Source: Emticicia sp. 21SJ11W-3 (GTDB lineage: Bacteria > Bacteroidota > Bacteroidia > Cytophagales > Spirosomataceae). From it: a DNA stretch of 64,000 nt. Positions 63,904 to 64,000 of the stretch are shown here, in pieces. The DNA lies in assembly GCF_024138715.1 (NCBI RefSeq), contig NZ_CP092074.1:620001-684000 (forward strand), given 5' to 3'. The notes beneath the pieces were generated by a model. That model worked only from the letters and a program-made list of their open reading frames with translations. It had not been told where the DNA came from and searched no databases. Every line of letters begins with the position of its first letter. Position 1 is the stretch's first letter. A program made the position numbers and the translations under genes.

Positions 63904-64000
63904 ATGAAAAAAATTCTCTTGTTGCTTTTACTGGCTGCAGAAACCTTTGCCCAGACCAAAACCGAAAACGTATTTATTATTACAACTGACGGATTCCGCT
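63904..64000 (+). CDS. Exported alkaline-phosphatase-superfamily enzyme, 5' end
   Basis: Only 32 codons. A signal peptide (LLLLLLAAETFAQ) is followed by TENVFIITTDGFR. This first strand with an Asp ligand is typical of the sulfatase/alkaline-phosphatase/phosphodiesterase superfamily. The place behind phnZ fits a periplasmic phosphatase or phosphonate hydrolase. The window ends here. Confidence 0.6.
   Translation, partial: MKKILLLLLLAAETFAQTKTENVFIITTDGFR

Noticed and set aside
1-64000. CRISPR arrays, rRNA genes or a replication origin
   Set aside because: No regular spacer-repeat series, no rRNA sequence and no dnaA-type cluster were seen in the window.

Overview
The window is a chromosomal segment of a Bacteroidota bacterium, most likely a Cytophagales member of the Spirosoma/Runella/Emticicia type (inference). 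The evidence is: SusC/SusD genes; TonB-dependent receptors with a carboxypeptidase-regulatory N-terminus; DUF1800/DUF1501, DUF4494 and DUF5690 families; many lipoproteins with short Bacteroidota-style lipoboxes; and promoters carrying a TAnnTTTG -7 element, sometimes with TTTG upstream.

0-10.75 kb: the 3' end of a phytoene-desaturase-like oxidoreductase, a DUF892 protein, a CheY-like regulator, an AraC regulator, a cyclophilin-like protein and a Crp/Fnr regulator. A complete tripartite RND efflux operon follows (adaptor, pump, TolC-like channel), headed by a 132-aa protein resembling an isolated ferredoxin-reductase NAD-binding domain.

10.75-19.4 kb: an AT-rich accessory island ending at tRNA-Leu and tRNA-Gly genes. 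It carries three minus-strand copies of a ~360-bp repeat (two hairpins plus the end of an RHS core). Each copy runs into a different C-terminal tip, and each tip is followed by a small overlapping lipoprotein or membrane-protein gene. This is the arrangement of displaced RHS toxin/immunity modules. Two copies are visibly damaged (one nonsense codon, one frameshift). A degenerate IS3-family element and a truncated cysteine-rich peptide gene also lie here, beside a thioredoxin-fold lipoprotein.

19.4-38.5 kb: mostly housekeeping genes: hisIE, a holin-like membrane protein, a peroxiredoxin, DsrE, AraC, VOC and DUF3052-like genes, sdaA, a DUF1080 protein, an RRM protein, recQ, kdsD, an M48 peptidase, a DUF1800-DUF1501-PA14-like operon and a rhodanese-thioredoxin lipoprotein.

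38.6-64 kb: a phosphorus-scavenging region. Two similar pairs of TonB-dependent receptor plus right-handed beta-helix lipoprotein occur, one followed by a beta-propeller phytase. A phosphonatase-like hydrolase and a TIGR03364-type FAD oxidoreductase are transcribed the other way. A SusC/SusD pair is followed by a PhnZ-like HD oxygenase with all metal ligands, then the start of a probable alkaline-phosphatase-superfamily enzyme. Four promoters here carry heptamers of the form C(T/A)TAA(C/T)A repeated every 11 bp. In the two best cases four heptamers end exactly 9 bp before the -7 element. This is the geometry of a PhoB box with a different base sequence, so I infer one PhoB-like regulon joining phytate/organophosphate and phosphonate use. 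This is the most interesting signal in the window.
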